From Ichthyophthirius multifiliis (lineage: Eukaryota > Ciliophora > Oligohymenophorea > Hymenostomatida): DNA of 34,919 nt. The stretch spans positions 1-34,919 of the forward strand of contig NW_004086239.1 in NCBI RefSeq assembly GCF_000220395.1, in the 5' to 3' direction. The position numbers and the translations under genes were made by a program. This document shows positions 1-10,540 of the stretch, piece by piece (positions within the stretch are counted from its first letter, which is position 1; each line of letters opens with the position of its first letter). Below the pieces are notes generated by a model that was not told the origin of the DNA, ran no database searches, and worked only from the letters and a program-made list of their open reading frames with translations.

Positions 1-737
1 TTTTATTTTATTTTATTTTATTTTATTTTCATATTATATTATTATTATTTGTATTATTTTTATTTAATATAATTTTTGTAACTATTTTTCTTATATTTAT
101 CTCTTAATTTTTAATATTTATAACTTAATTATATTTTTATAGATAGTCTTTTTAGAATATTTATTATTTAATAAATTTTAAAATATATTTTATTTTTATT
201 AAATATAATTTATATAATTTTCAAGTATTTAAAATACTCTAAATATAAAATTACATAAATATTTAATAATATTTTAATGCTTTAAGTAATATCTAAATAT
301 TATTTTTTATTTTTTTTAATTTAATTATATTTTTTAAAAATTTAAAATTAAATGAAATAAAAATAAAATAATAATATTGTATATAAAATATATTATTATT
401 TTTATTTTTTTTATTTTATATAATATTTATATTTTAAGTTATTAATTTTATTTACTTTAATTAATTTATAAACATTTTTCTCAAATAAATATATTAAGAA
501 TATAATTTTTTAAAATAGTATATTGTAATACATTTTATTTTTTTTAAGATTATTTAAATATGTATTTAATTATTTTTTAATTTATAAAATTATAATAAAG
601 TATTTATAATTAAAAATAATTTTTATATTATTTTAAATATAATTATTATATATAAATTATTTTTCAAAATATAATTAAATTTATTATATAAAGATATATA
701 TATTATAGTATATTTATTAAAAAAATATTAATAAAAA
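1..737. other. AT-rich intergenic region, no gene seen
   Basis: This stretch opens with about six tandem copies of TTTTA (positions 1-28) and continues as almost pure A/T. I find no convincing reading frame on either strand under the ciliate code and no telomeric G4T2-type repeats, so the window does not start at a chromosome end. It presumably holds the promoter and 5' UTR of the plus-strand gene that starts at 738, but no element can be picked out. Confidence 0.6.
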
Positions 738-1529
738 ATGTTTATTATAAAATGTTAGATTTTTAAATTATAATTTTCTAATTAAATATCTTATAATTAT
801 AAATAAAAGCTAAAATATTATATTAAATAAGGATATTTGTTACCTATTCCTCCTCAAATTTAAACTTTTTAATAGATAACTTAAAAATTATAAGAAAAAA
901 GCGGTTTAGATATAAGCCACCAAATATTTAAATATAATACAATATAAAATTTTCAAGAATCAAATAAAGAAAAAGCATAAAAAATAAAGTATAAAGAAAT
1001 TTAATAGATGAATGAGTATTTAAAAAAGTTTTAGTTTCCCAAAAAATAAAGTTATTTAAATATATATTATAAGGATTTAAATTAAAAAATGGGATAAAAA
1101 CTAAATATTAAATAATTTCATTTATTATATAAAAAATTGAGTTTCAATGAAAAAATAGAAATTAAGGAAAAATACATAAGAATATAAGAAGAAAAATATA
1201 AATAATAAATTCTTGAATTCGAAAAACAAAATGTTTAAAATAAAATTCCAGTCAAAAAAATAACAGGAAAATAATTGTATTTCCAATAAAAATAAAAGGA
1301 AGAAATTAATTAAAGTTAAATTCGAAAAGATTACCTTAATCTAACTATAGAAGAAAAATTATAATATTAATGTGAAGCTGAAAAAATTTCAGAGTAATAC
1401 AAGATTTAATTTTAATAATTTTTAGAAAAATTTCATATAACAGAAAAATAATTATAATAAATATAAAAATAAAAAATAAATAAAAGAAAATCAAACAAGT
1501 AAACAAATGAAAAATATCAAGAAGATTGA
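738..1529 (+). CDS. Two-HMG-box protein, probable mitochondrial DNA-packaging factor (TFAM/Abf2-like)
   Basis: Intronless 263-residue frame from ATG at 738 to TGA at 1527, with TAA/TAG as Gln throughout. Two regions resemble HMG boxes. Box A (about residues 101-163) starts at FPKKQSYLNIYYK and box B (about 171-235) starts at IPVKKITGKQLYF. Each has the proline-led first segment and a long charged helix, with NIKQFHLLYKKLSF and NLTIEEKLQYQ at the helix-2 positions. The N-terminus (MFIIKCQIFKLQFSNQ) has no acidic residue and alternates hydrophobic and basic residues, as in a mitochondrial presequence. Tandem HMG boxes behind a presequence are the layout of TFAM and Abf2, which bend and package mtDNA. 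That role is inferred here. A nuclear HMGB-type protein is the alternative. The box similarity is moderate and recognised by eye. Confidence 0.62.
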
Positions 1530-1771
1530 GATAAAATATATTAACTCATAAATATTAAAAAAATTAAAGTATAAATGATATTAATATATAAAATTTTACT
1601 TTATTATAATAGTTTTTTAAATAATTTTTTTTTTAAAGATTTATTATTTATGTAAATGTTTTTAAATAAATAAAAATTATAATAATTAAAAAAAAAAAAA
1701 TTATATGTATATATAAATATATATATAATATAAATATATATTATATAATATATTAATATTAAAAAATTTAT

Positions 1772-2283
1772 ATGAACTAAAAAGATAACAATATTTTTTT
1801 TGAATAATAATAACTTAATTTATGTGGTCTGCATGTAGTTAATAACATTTTGTAAAAAAAGTTTATAATAAATAAGATTTTTAAGACATATGTTATTAAT
1901 TATAACCAAGCTAATTTTCTTTTTTAAATAAGCACTAAAGTTTATTTGGAGGCAATTATGATATTCATGTTTTAGAAGTTGCTTTGTAAAATTAAGGATT
2001 ATAATTATAATGGTTTGATATGAGAAAAGATGTTAAAAATGTGAATATAAAAGATTAAAATATATTCGGAATTATTATTAATATTTTAGATAAAGGATTT
2101 TTTACAAAAATTTTTAGAAGAAAGCATTGGTTTTGCCTTAAATTTATAAATGATAATATATATATTTTAAATTCTTAAGAATAAACCCCTATTTAATTAA
2201 ACGAAACAAAATATTTTGAATTATTATAAGAAGTTTAATAAGAAAGAGGGTAAATTTTACTTGTAAAATAAATGAAATAATGA
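1772..2283 (+). CDS. Josephin-domain deubiquitinase (JOSD1/2-like), one frame slip
   Basis: About 170 residues, almost exactly one Josephin domain, like animal JOSD1/JOSD2. This is a cysteine protease family that removes ubiquitin. The catalytic Cys lies in NLCGLHVVNNILQ (about Cys18), the His in RRKHWFCLKF (about His119) and the third polar residue in IYILNS (about Asn134). The middle also matches the family: DICYQLQPS, then NKHQSLFGGNYDIHVLEVAL, then WFDMRKD. The frame changes after NNILQ inside a run of seven A (about 1854-1860). Upstream and downstream parts fit the family only in different frames one base apart. A missing A explains it; the run also reads as A AAA AAG, a classic -1 slippery heptamer, so programmed slippage is a less likely alternative. 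It lies 242 bp downstream of the HMG-box gene on the same strand. Confidence 0.82.
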
Positions 2284-2447
2284 AATTAATATATATTCAT
2301 TATATATATAAAAAAAACAATATTTATATAAAAAATAAATATTAAAATATAAACAAAATCAAAAATTTATATATATAACTATAATAGTATAAAAATTTGA
2401 ATAATATTATATGTTATAAATACCAATATTTTAATAATAAAAGTTTA

Positions 2448-4930
2448 TCATTTCATAGCTTCTTAATACTTCAATTTTTATTATTAATAAAATTATATTT
2501 CTTCCTCAAGTTATTTTATAGTATCCACTTATTTATTAACTTATTTTTACAAAATTATATATTCCTATTATATAAGATCTATATCTCTACTATATAAATC
2601 ATTTTATTTTTTTAAGTTCCTTTATTCTTCATTTAATTATTAATTACTTTTACAAGCTAAAAAATATTAATGCTTAATATCTTTCATATTTTTATTGAAT
2701 ATTTCTTATTTAGCCTAAATACTTTTACTAATAAATTCAATAATATAATTCCAAATTTAAATAATAAAAAGACTATAGTTTTAAATACAATTCGCATCTT
2801 TTTAAATACACATATAAAATACTTACTAAATAATATTCCCAAATTCATCTTATATATTTTAAATAGTAATAATGTTTTAATAATTTAGACTTTCTTTAAT
2901 AATATATCCTATATAATTTTCACATTCATCTTAAAGAATTTAAAAAACTTACTTTTCCATATCTTAAATGAAATTCTTGATTTAAATATGGTAAAAATTA
3001 AAGAGATTTTAAGCAATTTCGACATTAAATTTTCTCAAAGAAAAAAAATTATAAAAAGCAATATTTTTAGCCGAACATAATATTTTTTATAGATCTTATT
3101 AATAAATAAAATTCTTATTTCCTTTATATATATTTTACATTTCTTTCTTATATTTTTGCACACAAATATTATGAGTTCTAATATATTCATTTTCTAATAA
3201 AGTAAAAAAAGTCTTTTCTAAATCAAATTTAACGCCTTAATTTATATCTTCTACTAATATATTTAAATAATCAATTATCATAGTTTTTTTTACAAATACT
3301 CCTCTAAATTAAAATGCAGGTAAAGCTTTTTATATTATTTTTTTTCTTAAAGATATTACTTCCAGTTTGAAATCTTCATATATATTATTTTTCTATATCG
3401 TATTTTATGTTTTATCGTTATTTGGATGAGACATTACGAAAAGATCTTTTTTAAATAAAATATTTAAGAATCCTTCTCATTAATTTCTTTTGGGAATTAT
3501 TTGCTTTATGGAATTATATTTCATCAAATAAAAACTATTCTAAATATTATTTTCCATTTAATAATTATCCGTCTATATTTATTAAATGGGCAAAATCTCT
3601 CATTATTAGAAAAAGCTTTGGCATTATATATTTAATTTCTTCTTTTTTCTCTACATTTTCTAATGTTATATATTTTTAAATTTCTAATAAACTATTTAAT
3701 TAAATAAAACATTTCTAAGAAAGATAATCTGATTTTATATTTACTAAAAGAACATTAGATATTAAACATATTAAATAAAATAATTATTATTTTTATTTTT
3801 TTGTATTTATGTTTTCATTTAATTAACATTCTTTATTAAATTTAATATTTTCTATTTAATTAAAAAAAAAAAAAAAACCTAAAAAATATATTTCTGTATT
3901 TTCATTATTATCATAAATTGGTTCTGACCAAATACTTATTTCTAATTATTCAAAACTAGACTTAAACTTTTAAAATTAAATATGTAATAACTAAAAAAGC
4001 TTATTTATAATACTTTTGAATCATTTTCTTATAAATTTAATATATTATTCAAAAGAAAAGATTTTCCAGAAAACTTATCACCAATAATAGAAACAAACGA
4101 AATTTTATAATTATTATTACTTTTTCTAAAAAGCTATTTATTTAAAAAAAATATATATATATAAAATTTATAAATATAACCATTTTTTTTTATTTTATTT
4201 TTTTTTTGCTTATTTACAAAAATATAAAATTATTAAAAAATACATCAATAGCCTCTTATTTAAACTCCAATTTTTAGTTTATATCATTCCATTTGATTAA
4301 TTCAATTTATTTTCCTAAACTAGAACTATAAATATCTAACTAATAATTTATATCATATTCAAAAAGTTTATTCTTTTCATTTTTCAAAACTGCTTTTTGA
4401 TCTAATGTTTCATAAAGCATTTCTACTTTTTATTTTATTCCTACATTACTGATTTTCCTAATAAATCCCACATTATTTTCCTTTTTAATTATTTTTTCTA
4501 TATAAAAGTTATCTTATATATCAGAAGTTGATTATTCATCAGGTAAATTCATGTCTATAAATTATTTATTTCTTTAATTTTAATTATTTGTCCTATCGTA
4601 TTAATACATTATATCTTTTTTTATTTCATTTACTGAATTCGAAGGTAATTCATAATCATTTTAAGTATAGACTACTGATGAGGTTTCTAATTGATATTTT
4701 GGTAATTAAAGTTATTCATTTAAATTTATATTAAATATCTATTATTAATTTTTTCCGGAGTTACTCTTATTTAAATCAACTTTATTATTAAAATAACTTT
4801 AACTGGTATTTTAAGGAGAAGTGTTGATTTCATTATAAAATTAAGAACCATTTATATTTAAATTTTAAATACTATATGTAAAACTTTAATTGTTATTTTT
4901 ATTATCCGATTCTGATTAAAATTATTACAT
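2448..4930 (-). CDS. Guanylate-binding-protein-like large GTPase with C-terminal coiled coil
   Basis: About 779 residues, ATG at 4930 and TGA at 2448. A Q/N-rich N-terminal stretch of about 235 residues precedes a GBP/atlastin-type G domain. The P-loop is GDKFSGKS (about 253-260). An SIWSEP segment resembles the GBP 'GIWMW' region, and LFLIMRDF (about 397) is the RD motif that GBPs use for guanine recognition. The following MSHPNNDKT and FRGVFVKK blocks match the end of the G domain. A long helical C-terminal half ends in coiled coil. The usual DTEG Mg-binding motif is not recognisable, so GTP hydrolysis is doubtful. Predicted introns, with phases that agree: 4126-4217 (92 nt), 3991-4013 (23 nt), 3852-3878 (27 nt). 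One extra base in a T run (plus strand 3447-3452) shifts frame just before MSHPNND. Confidence 0.72.
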
Positions 4931-5849
4931 TTTATATATTTAAATTATATAAAAAAAGTCTTTTTTTGTATAAATAATAAGTAAATTTAATATTTTGAAA
5001 AATTTAATTAAAAGTATTCAAAAATCTATATGATTAAATTTAAAGATTACTAAAAATTTATTAATTAATTATTTTAATTTAATATATGTATATATAATAT
5101 AAATAAATTTTATATATATAATTAGAATTGATAAATTTATATAAAACTTTTAAAAAATATATAAAAAAAAAAATTAATTATATATTATATTATATATAAA
5201 TAAAAAACTATTTAAATTTATAAATATACAATTTTAAATTAAAGGAAATAAAATTTTATTAAAAAAAAAATTTTTTTTTTTAATATATATCTAATGTATT
5301 ATATTTAATAGTTAAAAAATAAAAAAAATATATAAAAATAAACAAATACTATTTATATATATATAGATTTATAAAATGATTAATTTAATAATTTTTATTT
5401 ATAAAAAAAAAATATAATAAAATATTATGAATAATATTATACATGATATTTTTTTTCAAATAATTCTAAATATTTAAGCTAAATATATTTTTTTTTGTTA
5501 TTAAAAAATTATTAAAATTAAAAAAAATTAAATAATATATATATATATATATATATATATTAATATAAATATTTAAATATATTATAATATATATATATAT
5601 ATATTATTTATTTTAAAAATAAATATTTTTTTATTACTAATAAAATTATCTTTTTAATCCTAATATTTTTATGTTCTTTATATTTTTAAGCTTTTATTTT
5701 AAAATTTAATTAAATTTAATATATATACGATTATATATTAAATTATTATACACATGGTACATAATTTTTTATAAATTATTTATCAATAATATATAAATTT
5801 TTATTTCGCTAATACATGTAAAATATTTTTATAATGTGTTTTTTTTTAT
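4931..5849. other. AT-rich intergenic region with AT microsatellites
   Basis: No gene is visible on either strand. It holds long homopolymers and AT dinucleotide tracts (about 5534-5560 and 5588-5603). It must contain the upstream region of the minus-strand GBP-like gene and the 3' flank of the minus-strand IQ-motif gene, but no defined signal stands out. Confidence 0.6.
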
Positions 5850-6155
5850 TCATTATAACTAATTTATTTTAATTAAATAATTTTTTCTTTCTTCAATTTA
5901 TTAATCTATAATTTATATTTTATTATATAATGATTCCATTCTTTTTTATATTTTTTTTTTCTCCTCTTCTTATTTTAAATTTTAATTTATCATTTTATAT
6001 TATTTAAAAACATATTTTTCTGTATTTCCTTCAATCTCTTTTGCTATTTCTAAAAATTAATTTATTGCGCATTAATTAATTTGTTTTCTAATAATAAATC
6101 CTCTTATTAAGGCTTAAATTCTTTTAATTTATTCATTATAATTGTTTGAAGCCAT
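5850..6155 (-). CDS. Small IQ-motif protein (calmodulin-binding candidate)
   Basis: A single exon of 101 residues, ATG at 6155 and TGA at 5850. Near the N-terminus, IKRIQALIRGFIIRKQ fits the IQ consensus (IQxxxRGxxxR), a calmodulin or light-chain binding helix. The remainder is a charged helix (EIAKEIEGN, then a K/E/Q-rich stretch with heptad spacing, KRMESLYNKIQIIDQQI), probably a coiled coil. The N-terminal order IQ motif then EIEGN recalls the start of IQCC-type ciliary proteins, but the similarity is short and the family assignment is tentative. No intron is needed. A frame choice at a run of ten A (5951-5960) decides the C-terminus; as sequenced, the frame given here is open to TGA and coiled-coil-like. 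Confidence 0.6.
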
Positions 6156-6334
6156 AAAATACAAAAAAATTTAAAAATTTTAATGTTTCTTTTTTAAAAA
6201 AGATTAAAATAAATTAATAATTATTTAATACATATCATATTTTTTATTATAAAAAAAAAAAAAATATTTAAATAATAAAAAAAAATGTTTTGATAAAAAA
6301 TTTTATTTCAAAGTTTTTTTTAAGTCTTTCAAAT

Positions 6335-7060
6335 TCATTTACTTACTTATCCATATTTTTTATTAATTATACTAGAAAACCCTGAAAAATAATACATTTA
6401 TTATTATTACTATTTATATGTATTGCTTTCTTCCAAAATAAGATTTTATTAGTCTAATTATCCACTTTTATAAAGAACATCTAAATCTTTATGATTTTCA
6501 ACCGCAATAATTTAATCTTAAGAAATAGTTTTATTATTAAATTTAATAGTATTTTTAATATCTTTATCCTAATCATCTTCTTTCTGAATTTAAAATTAAG
6601 TAAATAACATAACAATTACACTAATAGGAATAATATAAATATAAGCATCCATAACTAAAATAATAGTAAGGCAAGAGTTAATTTAATTATTATAAGTAGA
6701 AGAAAAATAAAAAACCATTAAATAGGAAATAAAAAATATTCCTAAAACAATACTATTGGCAAATTATAGACTTTTATATTTTTCAAAGAAATCCATTTTA
6801 CATAAAAACGTCATCATATTTAAAAAACTGAAAAAAACTAAACATATCAAATTCGTAAATATTATAGTATATATAACTCCCGAATATAAGTTTCCACATT
6901 TGCTAAAATCTTCCGAAATTAATAATATAAATGCAAAAACTGTATTCGAGCATATATTTATTTATCTTAATAATGTTTCTTTTTAGAAAAATACCAATAT
7001 TAATATTTCTAATTCCTTTTTTAATTATATATATAAGAATATTTTAATAAATATTTCCAT
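6335..7060 (-). CDS. Multi-pass membrane protein of unknown function
   Basis: I do not recognise the family. From ATG at 7060 to TGA at 6335 the frame gives 241 residues with several hydrophobic segments: around EILILVFF, TVFAFILLI, IYTIIFTNLICLVFFSF, SIVLGIFFISYLMVFYF and AYIYIIPISVIVMLFTQF. A hydrophilic tail of about 80 residues follows (QKEDDQDKD, then Q-rich). The amino-acid mix, with spaced Gly, Cys and Asp, is far from random AT translation. The same frame stays open upstream as TSIIYTLIELSKSNTEK and would join an ATG at 7140 if the run of fourteen A (7115-7128, T on the coding strand) were miscounted, giving an N-terminus MDSIFFFF. The tail may continue past the TGA through a donor-like GTAAGT next to the stop. 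This is a predicted protein only. Confidence 0.5.
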
Positions 7061-7585
7061 TATTTTCTCAGTATTCGATTTCGATAGTTCTATTAATGTA
7101 TATATTATGCTTGTAAAAAAAAAAAAAATATTGAATCCATATGTTATATAGAATTCTAAGCGAGCAAATTAACGTTTAGAATTAATATATAGTAAAGATA
7201 TAATGTTTAATATGATATATATTATTGATCCGCTTTAAAGAAATAAAAAAAAGTATTTGTTATCGTTATTTGTATTGTATTAAAGTGCACATTTAGTAAG
7301 TATTATAGTATATATAGAATTTTTTATATATTATACAAATATGTTTGTCAAATATATTTTGAAAGCATCCTTTTAATTTGTTAACATTTTTATTTTTTTT
7401 AAGAAATTTATTTTAATTTTTTTTATTTATTTTTTAATAAAAAATATTAATAAATATATATATATATAAATATTTTATTTTTATTATATATATAAATATA
7501 TTTAGAATTTTTTTTTATTTTAATTTTTTTGTTTTATATATATATGTAAAAAATAAATAAATAACATAATTTTTTTTTTTTTTTT
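7061..7585. other. AT-rich intergenic region with one small inverted repeat
   Basis: No further gene is seen. AATTCTAA (7152-7159) and TTAGAATT (7176-7183) form an 8-bp inverted repeat with a 16-nt spacer that is richer in G/C than its surroundings. Another slightly less AT-rich patch (about 7226-7290) contains no recognisable frame or RNA. Confidence 0.5.
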
Positions 7586-8700
7586 TCATTAATTTTTTTT
7601 ATAATCTTCAAAAGTTGATTTATAAAGCATTTCTTAATGATATACACTATCTTATTCCCTTCTTTTTTTAGCTAAAATCTAAGATTTTTATAATATAATA
7701 GGCTTAAAAAGTGGTTAAAATAAATTTTATAATTAAAGTTTTTTTTTTTGTAATCTTTCATGATCTTTAAGTAATCTATCTTCGATTTTCTCATTTTTAT
7801 TATAATAGGAAGTATCATTAAATTAAAAAGAATGATTTATTTTCGGTCTAAAAGTATTTTCTTACATATTTTTTAATTATTACATATTTTAATGTAAGCT
7901 TATTTTTTAAGACTTTTATTTTAACCATTTTTATTAGTTTTCATAAAAATTTTTACTAGTTCTATTTGTTAAAGGTTTTTTTTTTTCATTTATTTTTGGT
8001 TTAAAAGTACAATCTTTTAAAGCTTCTTTTTCTTCTTTTTCAAGTTTTTGTTTTAAAAGAAATTCCCTTTATTCCTATCTTTATTTAACCATTTCTATGC
8101 ATATTTTATATAATTTTTCACGTTTTTTTCTCTCTTTTTATTTCTTTTATTACTCTTCTTCTTCTTCTTATTATGATTATTGCTTTAATAATTGTTTATA
8201 TTAATCCATTAATTTATTAGCGTCTTATTTTATGATTTTTATATTCTCACTTATCTTTAAATCATCTTATTCAGTTGATGAATAAGAATAGTTTTATGAA
8301 AAATTATTGTTTGATGCATTATTATCTTTTTATAATAAGTTTTCTTAATAAAATGATGATGATTATTATATATTCTCATTCTCATCAAAATCTGTATTTT
8401 TTGCAAAACTTACCTATTTCTAGTATTAATTTATATTTTCATTTAAATTCAAATATTATTATCCATTTAAATCTTCTTTGGTGCTTTAATAATCATATTC
8501 TATTTGATTATCATTTGAAAGATTTTCTTATAGAATTGTTTTAAATGTAATAAATCCTTACTCTTTTATTTTTTAATTTAATAATCGGTTAAGTTTAAAG
8601 TATTTAAATTGGGAGTTTCTTCTTTTCCATAAATATTAAGTTCGTCTTTTATTGCTTCGAAAAGTTATTCATAAATAAATTGTTCGTTATTTTCGTTCAT
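7586..8700 (-). CDS. Coiled-coil protein with F(K/R)PKIN motifs, probable cytoskeletal/ciliary protein
   Basis: About 359 residues, ATG at 8700 and TGA at 7586. The N-terminal part is acidic and Ser/Asn/Gln-rich (SSSFYQENLL, SYSSTEQDD). A long highly charged helix follows (QQEEEEEQQKKQKERKKREK), then CTFKPKINEKK, TFRPKINHSF and LFKPIILQKSQILAKKRR, ending in VYHQEMLYKSTFEDYKKNQ. Repeated FxPxI motifs within charged helical C-termini are common in ciliate proteins of the cytoskeleton and cilia. That context is general knowledge, and the specific role here is unknown. Intron 8527-8561 (35 nt, GTAAGG..TAAG) is needed to join the first 65 residues in phase. Its AAG acceptor is weaker than the TAG usual here, so a frame slip is an alternative. 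Confidence 0.62.
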
Positions 8701-9091
8701 TTTCTTTTCAATTTATAAAATTTTATTTTTAAAATATTTTGTTATTTTATTACTATTATTTTAATTATATTAATAATAATAAAAATAAAATATATATTTA
8801 TATATGGTATAAATTAATATGAGAAAAAAAATAAAAAAATTTAATAAAAATTAGGTTTAAATAATAAATTTTTTTTCCTATAAAAAAAAAAAAGAGAATG
8901 AAAACAAAACCTCTTTTTCTTTTTTACAAATATACTTATAAATCTGCATTATATTTTTTTTTTTAAAAAAAAAAAAAAACATAAAAAAAAAAAAAATCCT
9001 TTTAAAAAAAAAAGAAAAAGAGCAAAAAAAAGGGTTTAAAAATTCCATCCTCTTTTAAAATTTTCTATATAAAAAATAACAAAAAATTCTT
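8701..9091. other. AT-rich spacer with long A/T homopolymers
   Basis: This holds the upstream region of the minus-strand F(K/R)PKIN gene and the 3' flank of the minus-strand eS31 gene. Dense A and T runs occupy about 8881-9020. No gene or clear signal is seen. Confidence 0.55.
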
Positions 9092-9654
9092 TCATTTTTT
9101 TTCTTAGCCTTCTTAGCATCTTTCTTACCAGCACCACCCTTATCACCACCTTCAACAGCACCAACATTCTTAGCTTCTTATCTTTTCTTTAATTCTTCAA
9201 GGTTCTTTTTGGCAGTTTCAGCATCAATCTTAAGAGTGAGATGACATTTTCCACAATAATGTCTATCGTAGTGTTTTGCCATGAAAATACCGGGTCCACA
9301 TTTAGGGCAATTTTTTTATCTTAAAGTTACTTTGCCGCTTCCGTCAACATTGTAATAATTTAAAGCCCCACATTTTGTTGCTTTATGTTTATGTTGAGAT
9401 TTTTTCTTACTGGAGTAAGATTTTTTTTTCTTCTTTTTCTTACCACCCAATAATTTTAAGGACAAATAATAAGTGGAATCATCTATTATTTTTTGAGTGT
9501 TTGGAGCAATACATCCGTTTTATACCAATGTCAACATATCAACTTGAAGACCCATCTCTAAAGAAATTTAGGCCTTCAATTCGCTTACGTTATCACTGGA
9601 TTATATTGAGTAGAAACGAGTCTACCCATCCAGCATACATACTTAAGCTTACAT
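9092..9654 (-). CDS. RPS27A: Divergent ubiquitin-like domain fused to ribosomal protein eS31 (RPS27A)
   Basis: About 187 residues. Residues 1-71 are a ubiquitin-fold sequence starting MQAQV and ending LSLKLLGG, with [17 protein letters not shown] matching ubiquitin's SDTIENVKAKIQDKEG. It is very diverged; real ubiquitin is nearly invariant, so this is a ubiquitin-like partner rather than a ubiquitin source. After the GG come a Lys run, [18 protein letters not shown] and a zinc ribbon ([23 protein letters not shown]), diagnostic of small-subunit protein eS31. A K/A/E/G-rich tail ends KKAKKK. As sequenced, the tail reads through the expected TGA (9092-9094) because the last A run has eight instead of nine A, most likely a missing base. 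Codons are less AT-biased than neighbours, as expected of a highly expressed gene. Confidence 0.88.
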
Positions 9655-9734
9655 TATTTTTTTTTTATTTTTTTTTTATTTTTAAATTAAAAAATTTAAT
9701 ATATATATTTTTTTATTTTTTTATATATATTTAG

Positions 9735-9773
9735 AAGATGGTATGGGGGAAGGAAATACAAATGTCTTTTTTT
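9735..9773 (-). promoter_or_regulatory. Pyrimidine-rich element just upstream of the eS31 fusion gene
   Basis: On the coding strand this reads as a C/T-rich block containing TTCCTTCCCCCATACC, 80-120 nt before the start codon, in otherwise nearly pure A/T DNA. Ribosomal protein genes of many eukaryotes carry pyrimidine tracts at the transcription start. That this is the promoter or 5' end of the gene is inferred from position and composition only. Confidence 0.35.
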
Positions 9774-10429
9774 TTTTTTAAAGATATTTTATTTTTTTTA
9801 ACTCTTATTTAATATTAACCCTTTATATTTTATTTTTTATCGATTTATATTAGTTTTTTTTTTTTTAGTTTTTTTTAAGATTAATTAATTTCATACAAAT
9901 ATTTTATTTTTTTTATTTTTAAAATATAATATTTAAGTTTATTATTTTTTTTTTTTATTAAAATAATATTAAAACAGATATTCTTTAATAATTTATTATA
10001 TATTAAAATAAATATTTCAAACAAAAAATTTTAGAGCATTTTTTACGTTTTTAATAGATCAAAATAAATACATAATAAATATTTATACAAAAAAATATTC
10101 AAATTTTTATAACTAAATAAGATTTGATAGTCTTTGTTTAACTATGTTTAAGTTATATTATATATATTCAGTAAATATAAACCATAACTATAATAATATC
10201 ATAATAAACCTTAATTTAATTGGATTCAACTCTTTTTTATTTATTAAAAAAAATAGCAAAAATAAACATAATTATCTACTAAAGTAACATATTTTTAAAA
10301 TATATCATATCTAACTATATTTCTTATAGTATAAAAAACTTTTTATATTGTTTTTTATTAAAAATTGTATAAAAAAATTAGAATATTAAATTTATAAATA
10401 TTTATATAAAAAAATACTTTATGAATTCT

Positions 10430-10540
10430 TACTCTCTTTTATAACCGGTAATATTAACTCTATCTCTAACTGAAATAATAGTATTAATTATAGAAAATCC
10501 CATATTAACAGAATTTCTAGATTCATAATATTAAAAATAT
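10430..10540 (-). pseudogene. Possible gene relic or isolated exon
   Basis: A local rise in G/C coincides with a minus-strand frame reading NMGFSIINTIISVRDRVNIT and a little more. The ISVRDxxxxxTG pattern recalls the N-terminal segment of F1-ATPase alpha subunits, but only about a dozen residues are involved. No neighbouring exon can be assembled, and the frame dissolves into low-complexity sequence on both sides. It could be a degraded fragment, an orphan exon or chance. Confidence 0.15.

Noticed and set aside
1-30. Telomere or end repeat
   Set aside because: The repeat is TTTTA, not the C4A2/G4T2 repeat of oligohymenophorean ciliates; it is a simple AT microsatellite.
1854-1860. Functional -1 programmed frameshift site in the Josephin gene
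   Set aside because: The A AAA AAG heptamer fits, but similar slips occur in many runs here in both directions and without slippery motifs, so sequencing error is the better explanation; kept only as an alternative.
3781-3860. Separate short genes in the 3' half of the GBP locus
   Set aside because: Exon phases across the 27-nt intron and the downstream helical region agree with one continuous GBP-like protein.
5534-5603. Origin or centromere-like AT tract
   Set aside because: AT dinucleotide tracts recur throughout the window, including in introns, so nothing singles this one out.
8275-8544. Plus-strand ORF of 89 codons within the F(K/R)PKIN gene
   Set aside because: It lies antisense to clearly coding sequence and has no recognisable features.
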